Assembly: GCA_036924085.1 (NCBI GenBank)
Contig: JAVGWX010000019.1
Location: 8,186,141 to 8,250,140, forward strand
DNA: 64,000 bases
Source: Ariolimax columbianus
Taxonomy: Eukaryota; Mollusca; Gastropoda; Stylommatophora; Arionidae
Direction: 5' to 3'
The translations under genes and the position numbers were made by a program. Below, one piece after another: positions 29,999 through 42,361 of the stretch (the stretch's first letter is position 1; each line of letters begins with the position of its first letter). The notes below the pieces were generated by a model. It ran no database searches. It was given only the letters and a program-made list of their open reading frames with translations, and was not told where the DNA came from.

Positions 29999-31000
29999 TC
30001 ATGTTTTTACATAGACATCATATCTACATAAGTTATTGGGTCTTACTTTCAAGACAGCGGAGGAGATAAATCTTGCATTCTATAACATTGATGAATGGTG
30101 AAATTAAAGAGTATAAAACTCAGAATTACTGCATATGGCACTGAATATAGGAAACATAAACAAAGATATGAGTAGCCATATTGTGAAGAAGTAATAAAGA
30201 AAATAAGGAGATCTGAAATTTGTTTTTTTAAAGATATACAAATTAAACATACTGCTTCTTGGAATACCAAATTGTGACTGTTTATTGCAATTATTTGGAG
30301 GTATTACTGTACAGAAATATACAGTTTATAACAAGAAATACAGAGATAGATTCCTTTCACAGCTCTTTGTATTATTATTTTTGTTGAATGCTTGTTCTGA
30401 AATAATGCTATTTATTTGGATAAATGTCACTTTATGAAAATGTTTTGTAGTAATTAAATTATGTAAAACTATTTTTATGACAGTATCAAAACTATTTTTA
30501 TGACAGTATCAAAATATTTTCAGCCTCCTGTAGAGCTTATTTCTTAATCAAATCAAATATTGACCTGTTCATATCTATGAAAGTTGTCTTTTTGTCTTAA
30601 AGTTTGTACCGATGGGGGTATCCAGTATCCAACCCTTTACCCAACCCTCCTGAGTCACCTCAGGTTGCACTGTTACTATTCTTTCCTCTCCTTTCAGGCT
30701 TTGTAAACACTCTGGGAATAGAGTGATGCAGTATTATTGCCCAAATATTTATGATTGCTTTCAAATTGCTTGATTTGTAATTTTTGAAAGAAAATGTGTA
30801 TTCAATAATGAACATACAAAATAATATCTTCTTTTCATTTTTTACCTATTGCTTTCATGTAAATACTACTCATTGGGTAGTTTGATAAAGAACAACTACA
30901 GTGTTGCCCATAAGTCGCTTTTGCATTTAAAAATTGAAAAAAATATTATTCTGTGAATTATTTATATGTTGGTTTTTTTTTTATGAAGTAAAGTCCAGAA
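29999..31000. other. Unassigned AT-rich DNA
   Basis: A 23-bp direct repeat (ACTATTTTTATGACAGTATC) occurs at about 30468 and 30491. No exon or mobile element identified. Confidence 0.5.
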
Positions 31001-31330
31001 AGGGGAAACAGTGGTCTCGAGGTAAGGTGTTCGCCTCGGGTGCTGGGGGCCACAAGTTCGAATCACAATGGAGACCAACATTTTATCACATGGATCTTCT
31101 GGTAAAAATTTCCCTGATATCTGGGTAGTAAGGTTCGACTCCCGTGTTCAGTGTCAAGCCTGTTAAAAATCACTTGGCAGTTAGAAATCGGCCGCTGCCC
31201 GAACAAAATTCAAAAATTCTAGTTAAAACTACCCAAGTGCCTTCCCCCAAGCCTAGTAAGCTGCAGGAAGTTATGAAATACTTACTATGTATAGCCATAG
31301 CCTTCGGCTACTTGACAACAGACTTTAATT
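31001..31330 (+). mobile_element. SINE family B copy
   Basis: ACAGTGGTCTCGAGGTAAGG (A-box-like) and CAAGTTCGAATCAC (B box) lie about 50 nt apart. They are followed by a body with ACTTGGCAGTTAGAAATCGG and CCCCCAAGCCTAGTAAG. Related copies are at 33.72 and 49.25 kb. Confidence 0.65.
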
Positions 31331-31379
31331 TGCCTGTCCGGAAAATTTGAATATCTTAACCTTATAAATGGAAAATACA

Positions 31380-32075
31380 AGGAAAGATAGACAGATTAAC
31401 AAATGAAATGGCAAAGATGGAAATGCAGAATAGTGTGAACAAAACAAAGGTAATGAAAATAAATAATACTGATGGTCAGATAATTAAAGAAGTGCAAAAT
31501 TGTACCTATCTGGAAAGTAACATTGATATAAAGACAAAGTTACAAATCAAGTTGTTAACAAGGCCAGATTTGCTTTCAACTCTCTTTGCCCAATGCGGAC
31601 TCAGCATCATTCTCCATGGAGAATAAGATTAGACTGTTTAACACAAATGTATAATTGATCAAACTATATGGCTCTGAGACGTGACATTTCTCATCCAGAC
31701 TTTCATAAACAAGTGTCGTCGTCACATACCTTGTGTTAGATGGCAAGAGGTAATGGCAAATATAGATAAACAGATCTATGAGAAAGAAAACAGCAACAAC
31801 CAATATATCAGTATATTGGGGAGAGAAAAATGGAATAGATAGGACACACTGTCAAAAAGAAGCCAGACAGCATAACTAGACATGCAGTAGATTGGAACCT
31901 GAAGGGGAAGGAAGTGTTGTGAAGATCAAGGAACACCTGTCGGTCAATGGTCAAGGAGGAAATCAGGTGAGGTCTTGTGGGCAAAGCTCAAGAAGACAGC
32001 TCAGAATAGGAACAAATGGAAAGTATCTGTTGTGACTCTGTTCCAAGAAGAACCAGATGGATAAGTGATTATGAT
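31380..32075 (+). mobile_element. LINE 3' end fragment
   Basis: NKTKVMKINNTDGQIIKE and QNCTYLESNID correspond to the 'NxxKTKVM...YLGS.I' region after the reverse transcriptase. Frameshifted downstream readings include WNRIGHTVKKKPDSI and DWNLKGKRKCG, the 'WIGH.LRK...W.P.GKR' end. This is a classic order for LINE ORF2 C-termini. Confidence 0.75.
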
Positions 32076-33180
32076 GATATATGGAAAATGATATATTACA
32101 TAAAGGCATAATAATTAACAAACAAAACATGCATTCAATTTTCAAATGGGACAATGACTTATGAGCCACAATGTATAATGGACTGAATTATTTCTGAGAT
32201 CTTGACTTTCAAAATGGAATGGCTTTTAAAAAAAGTAAGTTTCTGCTCCTAGTTCTGCATAGTCAGGGGCTACTAATAACAACAATAGGTCCTACATGTT
32301 CTCTTTATTAATGCATACATCTTTGTAAAGATATGATACTCTGTGGAGAGAAGCAATAATACATATACACTTGGAAGAAATAAACATATCTTTAAACTAA
32401 AGAGATAAAGCAATGAGCAGGATTTACCTCCATGAAACAATCAACAATTATGATCTGGCATTCCATTTACTGAAAAAAAGTAAAAGAAGCCTGACGAAGA
32501 ATCGCAGAAAGGAATCTAAAGCAAATGAGGCTTTATGAACACAGTTGAGACAGAAAAGAGTAAAATAATAATTCACTGCCCGCCTTTTTGCTTCACTGAA
32601 AATTAGTGCTATATGTTTTTCTTTCACCATAATTGTTTTAAAGTAATCTTACATTTCTTGATTGTAAAAGTTCAAGAAAGAAAATGGGGACCTTTATTTT
32701 AGACTAATTATATAGTAATATTCTATCTAATAATGTGACATGCTATTTTCCTTCCATTTATTATTTATATAATCAGATAAACAGGGCAAAGAATCCTGCA
32801 TCTGAAGATCTCATGAGAGCACACACTTACTCATTTCAAGTGTTGCCATCATTGTATATAATCTTGTGCTTCCCTGTTCTTACATTATGATGTATGCGGA
32901 TATAAGTAATAGATCCTGAATATACATACAGAATAATATGTCTAGTTAAAATTAAGATAGATCCTGGTCAAGGCATGTTTCAGTCTACCCATCTGTCATT
33001 TGCAACCTGACTTTTAGTTATGAAAATCAAAGTGGACAAGAAGGGAAATGGTCACTCGATCTGAAACTTGATTCGCTGAAGTCGCAAACACTTCATCCCC
33101 AATAGCAGTGTTTACTATGGGACTACTTTCACCATTTCAACCAAGCATTACATGAAATGTAAAGATTAAATCTAGGAAAA
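32076..33180. other. Unassigned AT-rich DNA
   Basis: No gene, array or element recognised over about 1.1 kb. Confidence 0.5.
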
Positions 33181-33625
33181 ATGGCTTACAGCTATGTCGT
33201 ATCAGCCAACGTCAAACAGCTCATAAGAACAGCAAATAAAGAAACTTAGCCGAACAGATGGGCCATGGGAAATATGGAGAGGGAGATCTACAGACATGTG
33301 GCAGGCCCAAATCCAAATGACAGTATAAATCAACTCACAAGGAAGGATAGGAGCACCATTTTCCGACTGAGAACCCAACACATCCCACTAAACAAGCACT
33401 TGAACAGAATCCAGCCACAACATACTCCTGATTGCCAGCTGTGTACACACCCATATGAAACTGTTGATCATCATCTCTTTGAGTGCTTAGTGCTTAACGA
33501 TTTTAGGAAAATGCTTTTTCACCCGAGACCAGATAAATGGAACACTTTGTATGACACTAGACAACAACTGATAAACACGTGCAGATGCCATTACATGGCA
33601 TTAGACTGAAGGGCGTAAGCCCGGA
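33181..33625 (+). mobile_element. LINE 3' end with intact zinc knuckle
   Basis: An uninterrupted stretch of about 114 codons (33265-33609) encodes KDRSTIFRLRTQHIPLN, then CQLCTHPYETVDHHLFEC (an intact CCHC arrangement), then NTCRCHYMALD and a stop. This is the post-RNase H region of a LINE. It resembles the degraded end of the minus-strand fragment at 6.43 kb, so both belong to one family. Confidence 0.78.
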
Positions 33626-33718
33626 TGCTGCATGATCCGTAACAACAATATATGACAGTAGCTGACTATTTTACATACGTATGGTAACATACAAAACAAC
33701 ATTTCAACCTGGAGATCT

Positions 33719-33932
33719 TTGGTCGCTATAGCTAAAAGGTAAGATGCTCGCCTCTCAAAACATAGAATGAAACCGTGGAATGGATATTTGAATCCTGCAA
33801 GTTTCAAGCATCCCTGGTCTCAAAGAAGATGAGATCAGTGTCTAGTCCTATCAGATATGAATGATAAACTCTGAGGTCATGTGTACACTCTGGTCACATA
33901 AAATAATCCTTGGCAGTTGACAATTAAAATGA
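33719..33932 (+). mobile_element. SINE family B copy
   Basis: GGTCGCTATAGCTAAAAGGT then GATGCTCGCCTCTC matches the copy at 49.25 kb. TCAGTGTCTAGTCCTAT is shared with it, and CTTGGCAGTTGA with the copy at 31.0 kb. Confidence 0.7.
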
Positions 33933-34120
33933 GCAATCTGTTAGCGACTGTCTTGGCAAACATTCCAAAGGTAACTAATGAGCAATCTGTTAGCAACTGT
34001 CTTGGAAAACATTCCAAAGGTAACTAATGAGCAATCTGTTAGCAACTGTCTTGGCAAACATTCAGAAGGTAACTAATGAGCAATCTGTTAGGGACTGTCT
34101 TGGCAAACATTCAGTAGGTA
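33933..34120. repeat. Tandem repeat, about 49-bp unit, 4 copies
   Basis: ATGAGCAATCTGTTAGCAAC through TTGGCAAACATTCCAAAGG, starting at the 3' edge of the SINE. Confidence 0.85.
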
Positions 34121-34212
34121 ACAACATTTAGATGTAATAGTGACCTGCATGAAGACCAAAAAGGAAGTGACCCTTCCATAATGCAAAGGCACAACAGACC
34201 AATCACCTGTTT

Positions 34213-34399
34213 CTTCTTCTTATTCGTACGCTGTCAAACGTCAACCTGTATTTGTTAGAAGAAAGCAGCGGTCATCCTGAGGCTGTCGATACTGCCATAG
34301 AGCTTGTCTAGTGTTGCCACTGGTGATGGCTACATGTGCTTTCCCTGGTCCTCGTATGTCGGGCAGTTTTTCAGCAGATGTTCAGCGGTCATTTTCCCC
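34213..34399 (-). mobile_element. GAA-tailed LINE copy 4 (shortest)
   Basis: This 187-bp insertion is flanked by exact AATCACCTGTTT at 34201-34212 and 34400-34411. The left edge is TTC-rich (the tail). The 5' end is truncated in the zinc-knuckle region. Confidence 0.9.
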
Positions 34400-34411
34400 A
34401 ATCACCTGTTT

Positions 34412-36160
34412 TACTGCACACTCAATTGCACGTATATACTGAAAAGAACCCCTACACCCCCAAGGGTAGAAGAAGAATGCCTAAAAGAGAAGTCTTAGTC
34501 AGAGGTACAACAAACAAGAACAGCACAATTGATCATTATCTATTGTCATATAATTAACCTGTTGCTATTATATTTGACTGTGGTTCTACTTGTATTAATG
34601 TGCCTTATTCATGTAATGAATCAATGTCTTATCTCCTGTGTGGGCTTAATTAAATATATTGGTATGTATTTTTGAGCATCTATTTTATAACGATATGAAT
34701 TGAATGCATTGGCACAATTTGTTTGTTCTACTAAAATCAAAGGACATTTTGGATGGGTAGATGAAATAATAGTTTTCACCTGCACATTTTTAATGGCTTC
34801 TTTATTACCAGGTACTTTAGTATATTTCATGAGAAAACAGGTGAATATATACGTCTCAAAGATACAATCAAAACGTTATTTAATCAGCATGCTTATGTTA
34901 GGTTCTATTCCTCTTGTCTATTTTTATGTAAATATAGTGATGAGAGTTGTCACTTTAGATTTAACATTATCAAATGCCATATTTAAAAAAAAATTTGTGT
35001 TTAAAAGATAGTGAAGTTGAATATCACGTCCTTTGTTATTTTATTTCTTATAATTTTATTCCTTTTATTCTGACAAGAAACTACATGAACACTAAATGAG
35101 CAAACGACAACAGATATTGGCAATTAGAGCATAACAGATTTTAAAAAATGGTGTCCACCATAGTCGTGTTCCTCAAACTATCTATAGTTCTTTTCTGGAA
35201 CTTACTCTTCCCCCATTTGGACCTGATTTGATCATATTAGAGAATAATTTAAGTGCACCACCTATGAAAGTTATACTATCGCAACAGATATCAGTAACAA
35301 TTAATTATTTCTTGCTCCCCTCCCCCCCCCCCCCCCCCTCTCTCTCTCTCTCTCTTCCCCCATCCTATTAAATTAACTTCTTTAACAAATTATTTTCACT
35401 ATTTCCTGTTCCCTCACCCACAATGCTTTGAACGCACATAATGAAATATTTTGTTTTCAATGACAAATAATCATTGTTTTATCTATTTCTTTTCAGAGTT
35501 CCAATGTTATAGCAAATGTTACTGTATAATAATGTGTAACTGCTGTAGTTTTTGTTTAGTTACTCTAGTTTCTTTCTTTAAATATCACACAAATCTACTG
35601 CAGAATTCTACTTTTTTCATGAAGTACCAGGAATCAGAAACAGATTTAGAGGTTACATGTTTCATTCAATTGTTATTTACCAAGACCCCTTCTGTTTTGC
35701 AATTTTTAACCAGGGAAATTTTTTTTAATGAATCAAATTAATAATAAACATGTTTAGAAATGGTCACATACCAAAGCCATATTATATCATTCTCTTTTGA
35801 TCTAGTAATCATCACTCTGAGCCAACTGAGATGAACTGGCTGCTAGTTATTTGAACTTGATGGGTGCTTGTAGCTGCTGTTACTTAGAGCAAAGCTGTGA
35901 TGCCATTTTTACTTCTCTAATTATTATGTATGTTTAATCACTATGGGCAGAATTGAAGTTCAGGAAAATATATAATTTGCTTAATGTAAGAATATAATAA
36001 GAGTATTCTAATGTAAGGTGTAGAGGATTATTCGTTTTTTCTGTTACATTTAACAGTTACAAATCTTATTCTTGTGTGTGCTTTCAAAACAATTCTAGCA
36101 AAAAAAATGTTCAAGGTCATAAAGTGTATGTCATTTCCAAATATACAGTACATACATATG
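34412..36160. other. Unassigned DNA with a C/CT tract
   Basis: 35317-35355 is a run of C followed by (CT)n. Short hydrophobic open stretches at 34700-35011 and 35451-35741 have no initiation or splice support and are probably chance frames in AT-rich DNA. Confidence 0.5.
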
Positions 36161-36170
36161 TACATATGTA

Positions 36171-36439
36171 TATAGGGAGCCGCGTAGCGCAGTGGTTAGC
36201 GCGCTGGCTTCGCATCTGAGTGGTCCTGGGTTCATTCCCCAGTTGAGGCGGTAATGTTTTTTTCAGACTGCAATGGCTCCCGGGTTGACCCAGCCTTAAA
36301 TGGGTACCGGTTCAGTCCGGGAAGTAAAAGCGGCGAGGGAGAGGAGATGGCTACCGCCCTCATATAGCCGAGCCTTTGAAATGTGAGATTGCTAACACCT
36401 CACACCCCTACGGCAGTAATACTATGGGATACTTTACTT
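36171..36439 (+). mobile_element. tRNA-derived SINE (family C), nearly complete
   Basis: The head GGGAGCCGCGTAGCGCAGTG contains the A box TAGCGCAGTGG. GGGTTCATTCCCC is the B box 45 nt later. The body contains GACCCAGCCTTAAATGGG and the end reads GGGATACTTTACTTTACA. TACATATGTA flanks it at 36161-36170 and 36440-36449. It is far longer than a tRNA and lacks a matching acceptor stem. Confidence 0.82.
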
Positions 36440-36449
36440 TACATATGTA

Positions 36450-36487
36450 CACAGATACTGACGCACACACACATATACAAATAAATG

Positions 36488-36521
<34 letters not shown>

Positions 36522-36954
36522 TACAAACTTGCTTAAACTAAAATAATCTGACACATATTGACTAATTTGTGTGTGACCAAATACATATTCTATTCTAGCC
36601 CAGTCTGTATTTGTTGTATTGCTTGTTATAAATATTATTCTTAAATTGGATTTATATTGCATGTATCTTCCAACCACATCTGAACTAGTAGAGTCTAGAT
36701 TTTTAGTTTGAATATTGCCTGATGTTTCTTTATGAATATATACCAATATTTTAGCTCAAATAACAGAGCCAATCCACAACTGTTGTCTCGTGTTTTTAAA
36801 TGACTCTTTTTTTTTATTATAGCTTCATTTCAATATTAAATGTGGCGTGTACTTAGCTAGCCATAAGCTTATAATGCCTTAAAACCATAAACTTACCTAT
36901 TTAATAATTATGATTTTAAGAATATTGTTTTTATTTCAATATGCCTTATCTGTT
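36450..36954. other. Microsatellite and unassigned DNA
   Basis: (TA)n then (CA)n at about 36486-36522. The rest is AT-rich without features. Confidence 0.6.
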
Positions 36955-37050
36955 TTGACATGCTGAAGTTGGATGCACTGGGCCGACAGGCACAAAATAA
37001 AAACCACAGTGCAGCGCACACCACCTTTGGGAATAGACGAATAAGACATA
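36955..37050 (+). mobile_element. SINE family A 3' fragment
   Basis: GAAGTTGGATGCACTGGGCC then GACAGGCACAAAAT matches the 3' region of the SINE at 455-723. The tRNA-like head is absent. Confidence 0.6.
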
Positions 37051-37199
37051 CGCACACAAAAAACTGTTTTGTTTCTGGTCACATCTTTCATGGCTTGTGT
37101 TTTATGTCATTTAAATGATTTTATAAATGTTGAGTTTTGGTAAACAGCAGATGTACATGAATTTCCCATTAGCCCTGACTGTTTTGTTTGAAGGATGCT
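37051..37199. other. Unassigned DNA
   Basis: No feature seen. Confidence 0.5.
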
Positions 37200-37440
37200 G
37201 ACTCTTTCTTTCTCTCCTCCTTACAGACGTCCTAAAATGGACGTGTTGTAGTTTACAGCCAGGCTGCGATATCTGTGCTTTCAATGTGACACATCTGGTT
37301 TTAGCACTCCAATTTTTTGGATGGTGTCTGCCTTTAAACTGTGATCCCTATTCTCTTAGCCAGACTGCACTTGTGCAGCCTGTTTGCAGGGCCACCACTT
37401 GAGGATGGAATAGGGTCTTGGTCAGCTGTGATAAGCTGGC
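37200..37440. repeat. Dispersed repeat Q
   Basis: TTACAGCCAGGCTGCGATAT, CTTGTGCAGCCTGTTTGCAG and AGGGTCTTGGTCAGCTG. The best matching partner is at 20240-20490. Confidence 0.65.
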
Positions 37441-37759
37441 CCTCATGCAGCAACCAATTATGCATTGATGGCTTATTTTAGCTCATTCACTGCTGCATCT
37501 TTGATCCCATATGCTGATTAAAACATTCCATCTTTGATCACACTATTGGTTTGTGGAGAAATAAGAGAAATGAACTAGTATAGCACAAATGTATTTTATA
37601 TACAGATCAATACCAGTGTTTAGAAACATTTTTTACAATTTGGAAAGGAAAATGTAGCTGACACCAAGTCCTACTCTTCACAGGCATTTCTTAGAACATC
37701 CTTTGCAGATTTGTAATGTTACTACTTTTTTGTTCCATCAACAGTCTGGTGTTCATATG
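37441..37759. other. Unassigned DNA
   Basis: No feature seen. Confidence 0.5.
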
Positions 37760-38600
37760 ACTACTTCTACATGACTGTACTTCTACGTGACTGTACTTCT
37801 ACGTGATTGCACTTCTACATGACTGTACTTCCTTAAGACTGTACTTCTACATGGCTGTACTTCTACGTGATTGCACTTCTACATGACTGTACTTCTACAT
37901 GGCTGTACTTCCTCAACACTGTACTTCCTCAAGACTGTACTTCCTCAAGACTGTACTTCCTCAAGACTGTACTTCCCCAAGACTACTTCCTCAAGACTGT
38001 ACTTCCTCAAGACTGTACTTCCTCAAGACTGTACTTCTACATGACTGTACTTCTACATGACTGTACTTCTACATGACTGTACTTCTACATGACTGTACTT
38101 CTTCAAGACTGTACTTCCTCAAGACTGTACTTCTACATGACTGTACTTCTACATGACTGTACTTCTTCAAGACTGTACTTCCTCAAGACTGTACTTCCTC
38201 AAGACTATACTTCTACATAAATGTACTTCTACATGACTGTACTTCTATATGACTGTTCTTCCACAAGACTGTATTTGTTTTGAAATCCACTTTGACATGA
38301 CTGTACTTCTACATGCCTGTTCTTTCATATGACCTTATTTCTACATGACTTTACTTCCATATGACTACTTTTTAACTGTACTTGCTCAAGACTCTACTTT
38401 TGTATGACTTTATTCCTACATGACTGTACTTCTTTTAACTTTTATTTCTACATGACTGTACTTCCACATGACATCACTTCTATTAACTTTACTTCTACAT
38501 GACTGTACTACCATATGACTGCTTTCACATGACTGTGATTTAACATGGTTGTGCTGCTATATGACTATACTTTTACATGACTGCACTTTCACATGGCTAC
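37760..38600. repeat. Minisatellite, 16-bp unit, degenerate
   Basis: Units are mainly ACTTCTACATGACTGT alternating with ACTTCCTCAAGACTGT. They decay towards 38300-38600. The two unit types occur in runs. Confidence 0.9.
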
Positions 38601-39060
38601 ATGACTGTGCTTTGTATTTTAACTTCTTTGCTCTTTTGGGGTCAGAAATATCACAGAAAGCAGCTCCAAATATTAAGTCGTTGTTACACAAGAATTTAAT
38701 TTATTGTAATCGAATTTGATTTGTTACATCTGTTACATTTTTTCTAATGAAACATTTGATGATAGACAATGATTTACACATTTGTAATGCTCATTTTCTA
38801 AGTCAAGCTGTTTGCTTTTACAAGTTGAAGAATCTGCTGCTGGTCTCGGAAGTGTTAAAGACTTCATTGTGCAAGGCCACAGTTTGTTTGTGAGATTAGG
38901 TGGCCAGTTTCCTTCCCATACCATAAGCCAAGTACCCATTTACAGCTGGGTCAAATGGAGTGTGCCTGTAACGAGAAGTGAATCATGTACATAAGCCTCG
39001 AAAAGCAAGGCCGTACCACCATGCTAATCAAATGCTCTAATCGGACACCATTGGACTGTG
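38601..39060 (-). other. Unassigned DNA with a SINE core fragment
   Basis: AAGTACCCATTTACAGCTGG at 38929-38948 is the reverse-oriented SINE core also seen at 19.6 kb. The rest is not recognised. Confidence 0.5.
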
Positions 39061-39470
39061 TTTATGCTAACAATCTTTGGCTACTTGTAACCCAACATTC
39101 TCTAGCTGTTTGTAAACTCAACATATCCTTAATGTATTTAAACTAACATTCTCCGGCTGTTTTTAAACCAATGTTCTCTGGCTATATTTGATCCAACATT
39201 AAATGGTTGTTTTTAAACCAACATTCTCTGGCTGTTTGTAAAACTAACATTCTCTGGATGTTTGTAAAACCTAAAATTACATGGCTGTTTTTAAAACCAA
39301 AATTCACTAACTGTTTTTGAGCTCACATTATCTGGCTGTATTTTAAGCCAACATGCTCTGGCTGTTTGTAAAACTGACATTCTCTGGCTGTTTTGAACCA
39401 ACATTTCATGGCTGCTCTTAAACCAACATTCAATGGCTGTTCTTGAAATTACATTTGTACATTCCACTAT
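39061..39470. repeat. Degenerate tandem repeat, about 30-35 bp
   Basis: Units of ACCAACATTCTCTGGCTGTT plus TTTAAA or TTGTAAA, with many changes. Confidence 0.75.
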
Positions 39471-39774
39471 GCATAATGGATTTTTATCCAGGCATTTTGT
39501 CAGAAACAGTTCCAGCATTTATCAATGTGCAAAATGGCAGCTTGTTTGTGATGAATCTATGTAATATGGCAGCCATTCAGCAACATATGTTTAATTAGAA
39601 AACTTATCTATGACATTTATGTGCATAATTACATCTTGTCAGCGACATACATACATACCATGACTGCGCATCTGTGACAAAAGTGTGCGACTAGTATTTT
39701 TCAAGTGACATAAGTGTTTAAAGTACTAGCTTGTCAATGACATAATTGTGTAAAGTGACATCTTGTCACTGATA
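39471..39774. other. Unassigned DNA
   Basis: A gradual approach to the next array (scattered TGTCA and GACATA units), no gene. Confidence 0.5.
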
Positions 39775-40970
39775 TATATGCATGTTACAGCTTGCCAATG
39801 ACATGAATGCATAAATGTGACAGCTCACACTGACATATATAGATATGACAGCTTGTCAATGACATGAATGCATAAATGTGACAGCTCACACTGACATATA
39901 TACATATGACAGCTTGCCAATGACATGAATGCATAAATGTGACAGCTCACACTGACATATATACATATGACAGCTTGCCAATGGCATAAATGTGACAGCT
40001 CACACTGAAATATATACATATGACAGCTTGCCAATAACATGAATGCATAAATGTGACAGCGCACACTGACATATATACATATGACAGCTTTCCAATGACA
40101 TGAATGCATAAATGTGACAGCCCACACTGACATATATACATATGACAGCTTGTCAATGACATGAATGCATAAATGTGACAGCTCACACTGACATGAATGC
40201 ATAAATGTGACAGCTCACACTGACATGAATGCATAAATGTGACAGCTCACACTGACATATATACATATGACAGCTTGCCAATGACATGAATGCATAAATG
40301 TGACAGCTCACACTGACATATATACAAATGACAGCTTGCCAATGACATGAATGCATAAATGTGACAGCTCACACTGAAATATATGCATATGACAGCTTGC
40401 CAATGACATGAATGCATAAATGTGACAGCGCACACTGACATATATACATATGACAGCTTGCCAATGACATGAATGCATAAATGTGACAACCCACACTGAC
40501 ATATATACATATGACAGCTTGTCAATGACATGAATGCAAAAATGTGACAGCTCACACTGACATGAATGCATAAATGTGACAGCTCACACTGACATGAATG
40601 CATAAATGTGACAGCTCACACTGACATATGTACATATGACAGCTTGTCAATGACATGAATGCATAAATGTGACAGCTCACACTGATATGAATGCATAAAT
40701 GTGACAGCTCACACTGACATATATACATATGACAGCTTGTCAATGACATGAATGCATAAATGTGACAGCTCACACTGACATGAACGCATAAATGTGACAG
40801 CTCACACTGACATGAACGCATAAATGTGACAGCTCACACTGATATGAACGCATAAATGTGACAGCTCACACTGACATAAACGCATAAATGTGACAGCTCA
40901 CACTGACATGAATGCATAAATGTGACAGCTCACACTGACATATATACATATGACAGCTTGTCAATGACAG
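39775..40970. repeat. Composite minisatellite, 61-bp and 32-bp units
   Basis: The full unit joins GACATATATACATATGACAG, CTTGCCAATGACATGAATGC and ATAAATGTGACAGCTCACAC. The 32-bp unit lacks the first part. Short units cluster at about 40185-40245, 40545-40620 and 40770-40920. Three minus-strand frames are open in pieces as a by-product. Confidence 0.92.
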
Positions 40971-40975
40971 GTTGT

Positions 40976-41310
40976 TGTTGTTTAATGCCCACAATGAGTA
41001 AGTTTACTCTTTTGTGCGTCCTGAGAAGGACGTCAAGTGGTGGGTTGTTGTAGCTTTCCTCACATCTTGAATATGTTGCTGAAGGTGGGCCGCGGTCCTC
41101 CAGGCGGTTGTGCTATGCTTGGCTTCATCTGCGTGGCGCTCACTACTACGGGGATCACATCGATCAACATCTCGTCAGCCAGGCTGCCTTGAAAACAGCC
41201 TGTTTTCAGGGAATGTTATGTGGAAGAGATTGTGGGCTTGGTCAGTGCATTGACCCTAATGTGACGTCTTGTCAGTATTTTGTACCTGACTGGACTAACG
41301 TCTCAGTTCC
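40976..41310 (-). mobile_element. Retroposon family T copy with (AAC)n tail
   Basis: The left edge GTTGTTGTTTAATGCCCAC corresponds to a minus-strand (AAC)n tail. TTTACTCTTTTGTGCGTCCT, GCTATGCTTGGCTTCATCTG and CTACTACGGGGATCACATCG are shared with 48890-49110. The middle overlaps repeat Q. Confidence 0.65.
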
Positions 41311-42361
41311 TCATCAATGACGCATATGCATAAATGTGACAGCTTGTCCCTGATGTGTCTCTGTAAATGGAAAGGCTGTTATAATTGGATTCTTTATTCA
41401 TTGATTGGCCTCATTACTTTTAAGTCTGAAATTACGGATACATATTATTTAGTAATCCATTTCAATGGGCCATACTCGACTGTTTCATTGTTTGATTATT
41501 CATATTAACTGTTTCCTTGCTAGAACTCACATCTTTGCCTATTTGAACAATTATCTAACTATATATTTGTCATAAACTCAAACATCTGACCTTATCAGGT
41601 CATTTACTGAGGCAGGTCTGAATTATTTATACTTACAGAAGAAAATTCAAGATTTTATTACCATGTACATTAACTGTAAAAAAGATATATTCCTTATTCC
41701 AGCAAACATTGATACCGTAAGCCGTTAGGTGTTAACAGCTATAATTTCAGGAAATTCAAACATGTCGTACAAGATATCAGCATGCTTGGATGAGGTTTTT
41801 CGCTAAGCCTCTTTAACTGGCCAATTTCTTATGCTAATTCATCAGAATATGTGTTTTCTGGATGAAATGTGTAGTCCAGTGCACCCGATACTGTTTTAAA
41901 ACAGCGCTGATGACTCTGTGACTGGTCTAGGGAGCCAACAGGGGATATGTATTTACTTTTTCTCCATTCTCACAAAACACACAAGAGATCTTGAGAACAA
42001 AACGTAAACATTCAATGACAACTACAGTTAAAATGTAACTGTGCATGAGACACACATTAGGGCTCATTCTAGAGATCGCTCCAAAACCTAACTCTGAATG
42101 ACAAAACAGGATAAGGGAAAAGAAAGAAGAAGATGCATACATGTTAATACAAACAATAAATATTTATTTTTATAAGATATTAATAAATGTTTTTGTTGTT
42201 TATGACCTTGCCCAGTGACTTAATTTATGCACAAACTATGCTTTTATGTACCTGTTTGCAAATCTTTCAGAACAATCAAACATGAAATATATTAATAATT
42301 TGGAGTTCTGGTGTCTGTGTTATTAAGATCTGAATCTGTGTCAACTGATAGCTGCATTGAA
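41311..42361. other. Unassigned DNA
   Basis: No gene, element or array recognised. Confidence 0.5.

Noticed and set aside
34700..35741. Small hydrophobic open frames that could be membrane proteins
   Set aside because: The sequence is AT-rich, which favours Phe/Ile/Tyr codons. There is no splice, start or conservation support.
36175..36250. A tRNA gene
   Set aside because: A and B boxes are present, but no acceptor stem closes. The unit continues as a SINE body with a flanking duplication.
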